From Acidobacteriaceae bacterium (GTDB lineage: Bacteria > Acidobacteriota > Terriglobia > Terriglobales > Acidobacteriaceae), in the NCBI GenBank assembly GCA_003140705.1, contig PLKU01000215.1, forward strand, positions 9,934 through 18,484: 8,551 nucleotides of DNA, given 5' to 3'. The position numbers and the translations under genes are program-made. Positions 5,274 through 8,551 of this stretch are shown here, in pieces (position 1 is the first letter of the stretch; every line of letters begins with the position of its first letter). Below the pieces are notes generated by a model that was not told the origin of the DNA, did no database searches, and worked only from the letters and a program-made list of their open reading frames with translations.

Positions 5274-6977
5274 ATGCCGAATTTGAACCCGGCGAAGAAG
5301 GTTTACGACGTATGCATCATTGGATCTGGCGCCGGCGGCGGAACAGCGGCCAAGGTGCTGACCGAAGGCGGTCTGAACGTGGTGATGCTGGAGGCGGGGC
5401 CGCGACTGAATCCTGGAGAAGATTTCAAGGAACACATTTGGCCCTATGAACTGGAACATCGGGGTGCAGGTGTCGGTGGCATGAGCCGGCTCCAGCTGAA
5501 CAATGAGTTCATGGCGCCCAATGGATTCTGGGACATTGAGGGCGAGCCCTATACGACGGCGCTGGGGTCGACGTTTCGCTGGTTCCGGTCGCGGATTGAA
5601 GGTGGCCGGACGAATCATTGGGGCCGTATTGCGCTGCGCTTTGGGCAGGCGGATTTCAGAGCGCGTTCAACCGACGGAATGGGAGACGACTGGCCGATCG
5701 GCTACGAAGAGCTCTCGCCATACTATGACAAGGTTGAATCGTTTATCGGGGTGTTTGGGACGGCGGAAAATGTTCCCAATTCGCCGGACGGCGTGTTTCT
5801 GGCGCCGCCCAGGCCGCGGTGTACAGAGACCATTGTCAAAAAGGCTTGCGACAGCCTGAAGATCACATGCATCCCTTCGCGGCTGGCCATTCTGACGAAG
5901 CCGTTGAATGGCCGACCCGCTTGTCACTACTGCGCACAGTGCGGCCGAGGGTGCATCAGCGCCGCGAACTTCAGCTCCAGCCAGGTGATGATTCCAGTGG
6001 CGCAAGCCACAGGGCGCTTCACCATGATTGCCAACGCGATGGCCAGGGAGCTTGTGGCCGGCAAGAGCGGCAAAGTGGAGGCGGTGTCGTACATTGACAA
6101 GGCGACGCGGCGGGAAAACCTGGTGTACGCGAAGGCCTTTGTGGTGGCGGCGAGTGCCTGTGAATCAGCGCGACTGCTGTTGAACTCGCGCTCCTCGAGC
6201 TTTCCTGATGGACTGGCAAATTCGTCTGGTGTAGTGGGCCGCTATTTGACGGACTCGGTGGGCAGCAGTCTCACCGGGTACTTTCCACAACTGGCGCAGG
6301 TGCAGGCGCACAACCACGACGGCGTGGGCGGGATGCACATGTACATGCCGTGGTGGCGGTTTGGCGGGAAGAATGAATTTCTGCGTGGGTACCATATCGA
6401 GTTTGGCGGCGGGCGCCACATGCCCGGCGTGGGCGGATTCGATGGAGTTTGCGCAGAGCATGAGGGATATGGATCCGCGTTGAAGCAAAAGTGCCGAAGC
6501 GCTTACGGAACGTTCATCGGCTTCAGCGGCCGAGGCGAGATGATCCCGAATGAGAAGAGCTATTGCGAACTCGATCCGGACGTCGTTGATAAATGGGGCA
6601 TACCTGTATTGCGGTTCCACTGGCAGTGGGGCGAGAACGAGATGAAGATGGCCAAGGATATGCAGGACACGTTTCGCTCCATCATCGAAACTGCGGGCGG
6701 TACGGTGTATAGCGGCGCTCATCGCGCGATGCAATCGAACGGAATCTCGGAAGGCGGCACAATCATTCACGAGTTAGGCACGGTGCGCATGGGGAACGAT
6801 GCGAAGACGTCAGTGCTCAACAGGAATTGCCAGGCCCACGATGTGAAGAACGTATTTGTTGCCGATGCCGCGCCGTTTGTGACGAATCCCGATAAGAATC
6901 CGACGCTGACCATCATGGCTCTGTCGTGGAGAACATCAGAGTATCTGCTTGACCAAGCCGGGAAGGGAGAGCTTTAG
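5274..6977 (+). CDS. GMC-family FAD dehydrogenase, large subunit, with a four-cysteine cluster motif
   Basis: A 567-residue flavoprotein of the glucose-methanol-choline family that should oxidise an alcohol or sugar hydroxyl. The FAD-binding Rossmann motif GSGAGGGTAAKVL is at 17-29, ending in LEAGP (39-43). GGRTNHWGR (110-118) is the second FAD contact. The C-terminal catalytic region has HELGTVRMG (499-507) and NPDKNPTLT (538-546), giving the His/Asn pair usual in this family. Cysteines 217, 220, 223 and 227 form C-x2-C-x2-C-x3-C, a ferredoxin-like spacing and the same overall spacing that I recall for the 3Fe-4S cysteines of the Burkholderia FAD glucose dehydrogenase alpha subunit. No signal peptide is visible; export is probably with the Tat-signal subunit encoded 10 nt downstream. 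Electrons likely pass via the cluster to the cytochrome c at 7662. The substrate is unknown: glucose, gluconate, other polyols or glycosides (3-dehydrogenation) are all possible. Confidence 0.93.
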   Translation: MPNLNPAKKVYDVCIIGSGAGGGTAAKVLTEGGLNVVMLEAGPRLNPGEDFKEHIWPYELEHRGAGVGGMSRLQLNNEFMAPNGFWDIEGEPYTTALGSTFRWFRSRIEGGRTNHWGRIALRFGQADFRARSTDGMGDDWPIGYEELSPYYDKVESFIGVFGTAENVPNSPDGVFLAPPRPRCTETIVKKACDSLKITCIPSRLAILTKPLNGRPACHYCAQCGRGCISAANFSSSQVMIPVAQATGRFTMIANAMARELVAGKSGKVEAVSYIDKATRRENLVYAKAFVVAASACESARLLLNSRSSSFPDGLANSSGVVGRYLTDSVGSSLTGYFPQLAQVQAHNHDGVGGMHMYMPWWRFGGKNEFLRGYHIEFGGGRHMPGVGGFDGVCAEHEGYGSALKQKCRSAYGTFIGFSGRGEMIPNEKSYCELDPDVVDKWGIPVLRFHWQWGENEMKMAKDMQDTFRSIIETAGGTVYSGAHRAMQSNGISEGGTIIHELGTVRMGNDAKTSVLNRNCQAHDVKNVFVADAAPFVTNPDKNPTLTIMALSWRTSEYLLDQAGKGEL

Positions 6978-6987
6978 GGCGTAACCT

Positions 6988-7587
6988 ATGACTCGAGACC
7001 TGGTATCAAGGCGCAACGTATTGAAGTCGCTGAGCATGGGCGCGATCGCGGGCTCCGTTCTGCAAGTGATTCCGCTTCAGGCCGCTGAATACGCGCACAG
7101 TATGATCGAAGCGGAAAGAGCCGTCGCGAAAGGTGGTGGATACACGCCGAAGTTTTTCGAGGAGCACCAGTACAGAACTCTACAGATGCTGTGCGAGGCT
7201 ATCCTTCCTGCCGATGCGGAATCAGGGGGCGCGATTGAGGCGGGTGCGCCTGAGTTTATCGATCTACTGACGAGCGAGAATCCGGAACAGCAATTGAAGT
7301 TGGGCGGCGGGTTGATGTGGCTCGACTCCGCTTGTGCGGACCGGTATGGCAATGCGTATATTGACTGCGAGGCGAGCCAACAAAAGGAAATCCTGGACCT
7401 GATCGCCTACCGCAAGAGTGCAGTTACGAACAAAGAGCTGAGTCACGGCGTCGAATTCTTTGCGTTGTTGCGCGACCTTACGTCGGATGGATTCTTTACC
7501 AGCAAGATTGGAATCAAGTACCTGGGCTACATTGGCAATTCATTCCTGATTGAATTTCCGGGATGTCCGCCGGTTCCTGGCTTATAA
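6988..7587 (+). CDS. Tat-exported small subunit of the dehydrogenase (gluconate 2-dehydrogenase subunit 3 family)
   Basis: A 199-residue protein with a twin-arginine signal: SRRNVLKSL (7-15) followed by a hydrophobic stretch (16-30) and a probable cleavage site near QAAEYA (31-36). The mature part resembles the gluconate 2-dehydrogenase subunit 3 family: FFEEHQYRTLQMLCEAILP (56-74), then SGGAIEAGAPEFIDLL (79-94), a helical middle, and a C-terminal GYIGNSFLIEFPGCPPVPG (180-198). In the homologous glucose, gluconate and fructose dehydrogenases this subunit folds with the flavin subunit and escorts it through Tat, which fits the lack of a signal on the large subunit. The AGGG Shine-Dalgarno sequence (6976-6979) overlaps the stop codon of the flavoprotein gene, 8 nt before the ATG, so the two are tightly coupled. 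Gene order (large before small) is opposite to the classical gamma-alpha-beta order. Confidence 0.92.
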   Translation: MTRDLVSRRNVLKSLSMGAIAGSVLQVIPLQAAEYAHSMIEAERAVAKGGGYTPKFFEEHQYRTLQMLCEAILPADAESGGAIEAGAPEFIDLLTSENPEQQLKLGGGLMWLDSACADRYGNAYIDCEASQQKEILDLIAYRKSAVTNKELSHGVEFFALLRDLTSDGFFTSKIGIKYLGYIGNSFLIEFPGCPPVPGL

Positions 7588-7661
7588 CCTGTGAATGCCT
7601 CCGGCGGGCTTTGCGCCGCGGGAAGACGTATTTAACATAAAAAGACGTGGAGGGTTAAAGG

Positions 7662-8027
7662 ATGATCGCGTGTCTTCGGGCACTAAGACGTAATGGCAAC
7701 CTGAAGACAGCGCTAGTCGTCGTCTTCGCAATTGTGGCGGCTGGTCCGCTGGCATCGGCACAAACTCCTGCCGGCAAGCAAACAGCGGCAGAGATCTTCA
7801 AAGCGAAATGCGAAACCTGCCATGGACAGGATGGCTCGGGGACTGCCCTTGGGCATCGGCTTCACGTGAAGGATCTGCGCAGTAGCGAGGTCCAGTCGAG
7901 ATCGTCCGCGGAACTGGCGCAGGTGATCCATGACGGGCAGTCGGGCATGCCGGCGTGGGGAGGCAAGCTGGATGACGATCAGATTCAGGCGCTGGTGAAA
8001 TTCGTTCGACGGAAAGCCAGTAAATAG
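7662..8027 (+). CDS. Secreted monoheme c-type cytochrome
   Basis: A 121-residue class I-like cytochrome c. A basic N-terminus and hydrophobic core (about 14-31) ending in ASA (31-33) form a signal peptide, with cleavage likely before QTPAG. The heme-binding motif CETCH is at 50-54, and Met96 in SGMPAWGG (94-101) is the likely sixth ligand. The pattern GQDGSG after the heme and the closing helix DDDQIQALVKFVRR are typical of small periplasmic cytochromes. It has a strong Shine-Dalgarno sequence, GGAGGG (7649-7654), 7 nt before the ATG, and begins 74 nt after the small-subunit gene, so it is probably co-transcribed but may have its own promoter. The expected role is electron acceptor for the GMC dehydrogenase, in place of the multiheme subunit of classical systems. 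The partnership is inferred from position. Confidence 0.93.
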   Translation: MIACLRALRRNGNLKTALVVVFAIVAAGPLASAQTPAGKQTAAEIFKAKCETCHGQDGSGTALGHRLHVKDLRSSEVQSRSSAELAQVIHDGQSGMPAWGGKLDDDQIQALVKFVRRKASK

Positions 8028-8030
8028 CAC

Positions 8031-8087
8031 TTATTAAAAATGGTGGAGATGGGCATTGCCAATGGCTGGGCAGCCCACTCCACCATT
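8031..8087 (-). terminator. Stem-loop terminator in the convergent intergenic region
   Basis: AATGGTGGAG (8039-8048) and CTCCACCATT (8078-8087) pair perfectly. Inside, TGGGC (8050-8054) and GCCCA (8073-8077) extend the stem across a single bulged A, giving about 15 bp. Read on the minus strand, the stem is followed at once by TTTTTAATAA, the form of an intrinsic terminator for the gene ending at 8116. Read on the plus strand, there is no T-run after it, but the same stem could still slow or protect the end of the cytochrome transcript. Confidence 0.75.
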
Positions 8088-8115
8088 CGCTCAAACGTTA
8101 TAGAACCAAATGGAA

Positions 8116-8469
8116 TCAGGCGGGTTCGCTGGTTTCGCTGGGTGGGGCGCCTACCCGGTTCCAGCGCGCGCGCATATCCTGACGGAACTTCTCGCGTTCT
8201 TCAGGCGTCATCTGCTCCCAGGCATTGCGCTTTTCGCACCGATGTTTAGATCGATCAGAGCCGCCACGCCAGCCTCCGAAGAACATCCGGCAAAGCAGGA
8301 GCAGTCCGAGAGCCTGCCAAAAGGTGATCTGGTGCCATCCGAAAAGCGCCGGAAGAAGCCAGTTCCATAGATGCATGACCAATTCGCCGAAGAGCACGGC
8401 GATGAGCGCAATTCCCACCGGGGCTGCCACAAAGATCCACTTATTTCTCCGGACCCAATCGTTTCTCAT
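8116..8469 (-). CDS. Small two-helix membrane protein of unknown function
   Basis: A 117-residue protein with a basic N-terminus (RNDWVRRNK), a first hydrophobic helix at about 11-30, a conserved-looking middle (VMHLWNWLLPALFGWHQITF, 31-50), a second helix at 51-66 ending in FFGG, and a charged cytoplasmic-type tail with EQMTPEEREKFRQ (85-97). This layout matches a small hypothetical family that I recall as frequently encoded beside ECF sigma factors or Spy/CpxP-like stress proteins in Acidobacteria and Bacteroidetes; that association is from memory and not shown here. The start is supported by GAGGA 7 nt before the ATG on the minus strand. It lies 10 nt after the end of another minus-strand gene, so it is probably the last gene of an operon, closed by the stem-loop at 8031-8087. 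It has no known enzymatic motif. Confidence 0.85.
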   Translation of the reverse strand: MRNDWVRRNKWIFVAAPVGIALIAVLFGELVMHLWNWLLPALFGWHQITFWQALGLLLLCRMFFGGWRGGSDRSKHRCEKRNAWEQMTPEEREKFRQDMRARWNRVGAPPSETSEPA

Positions 8470-8479
8470 TTTCTAATCC

Positions 8480-8551
8480 TCATTTCCTCGTAAATTCATC
8501 GTGAACGCTCTGCAATCGTTGGCGGAGATGCAGCACCGCGTAGCGCTTGCG
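8480..8551 (-). CDS. C-terminal end of a truncated minus-strand gene
   Basis: One minus-strand frame is open from the window edge to a TGA at 8482-8480, giving 23 residues that are rich in Arg, Leu, Gln and Lys (for example VLHLRQRLQSVHDEF). It looks like a charged amphipathic helix at the end of a protein. The 10-nt gap to the next gene fits an operon. A DNA-binding or sigma-factor C-terminus is possible, but there is too little to identify it, and an open frame this short could be chance. Confidence 0.4.
   Translation of the reverse strand, partial: RKRYAVLHLRQRLQSVHDEFTRK

Noticed and set aside
6165..6770. Minus-strand open frame of 201 codons opposite the GMC dehydrogenase
   Set aside because: It is a shadow of a clearly conserved plus-strand gene, with no independent support.
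7602..7618. CGGCG / CGCCG hairpin after the Tat small-subunit gene as a terminator
   Set aside because: It has only 5 bp and is followed by CGGGAAGACG with no T-run. It is more likely a minor spacer structure within one operon.

Overview
The window looks like a chromosomal segment of a moderately GC-rich bacterium, most likely an acidobacterium (Terriglobia-like). This assignment is inference: it rests on the style of the GMC dehydrogenase plus Tat small subunit pair, on the small membrane protein at the right end, and on the cmk/pyr gene set. No rRNA or marker gene is present to settle it. There is no tRNA, rRNA, CRISPR array, insertion sequence or phage gene.

Layout. (1) 1-1229, plus strand: the very basic, low-complexity C-terminal tail of a gene cut by the window edge, overlapping by 4 nt the cytidylate kinase gene cmk. 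(2) 1234-1911: a zinc-ribbon membrane protein of unknown function, 4 nt after cmk. (3) 2059-5025: a pyrimidine cluster, pyrR, pyrB and pyrC. pyrB and pyrC overlap by 4 nt. A candidate promoter and leader lie before pyrR, and an inverted-repeat block fills the pyrR-pyrB gap. (4) 5026-5273: a spacer of about 250 nt with no gene and no convincing promoter or terminator. (5) 5274-8027: a three-gene set for an exported electron-transferring dehydrogenase: a GMC flavoprotein with a ferredoxin-like four-cysteine motif, a Tat-signal small subunit (gluconate 2-dehydrogenase subunit 3 family), and a secreted monoheme cytochrome c. (6) 8031-8087: a strong stem-loop in a convergent intergenic region. (7) 8116-8551, minus strand: a small two-helix membrane protein preceded by the last codons of another gene.

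How the genes fit together. PyrB and PyrC carry out the second and third steps of de novo UMP synthesis, PyrR is the expected regulator, and Cmk phosphorylates CMP/dCMP further down the same pathway. The left half is therefore largely a pyrimidine nucleotide module with an unexplained membrane protein in it. In the right half, the flavoprotein has no signal peptide, so it is probably carried through the Tat system by the small subunit. Electrons would then run substrate to FAD, to the putative Fe-S cluster, to the cytochrome c. The substrate cannot be read from the sequence.

Most of the window is recognisable housekeeping and redox metabolism. The least explained items are the pyrR-pyrB inverted-repeat block, the Fe-S-like motif and unusual composition of the dehydrogenase complex, and the zinc-ribbon membrane protein.
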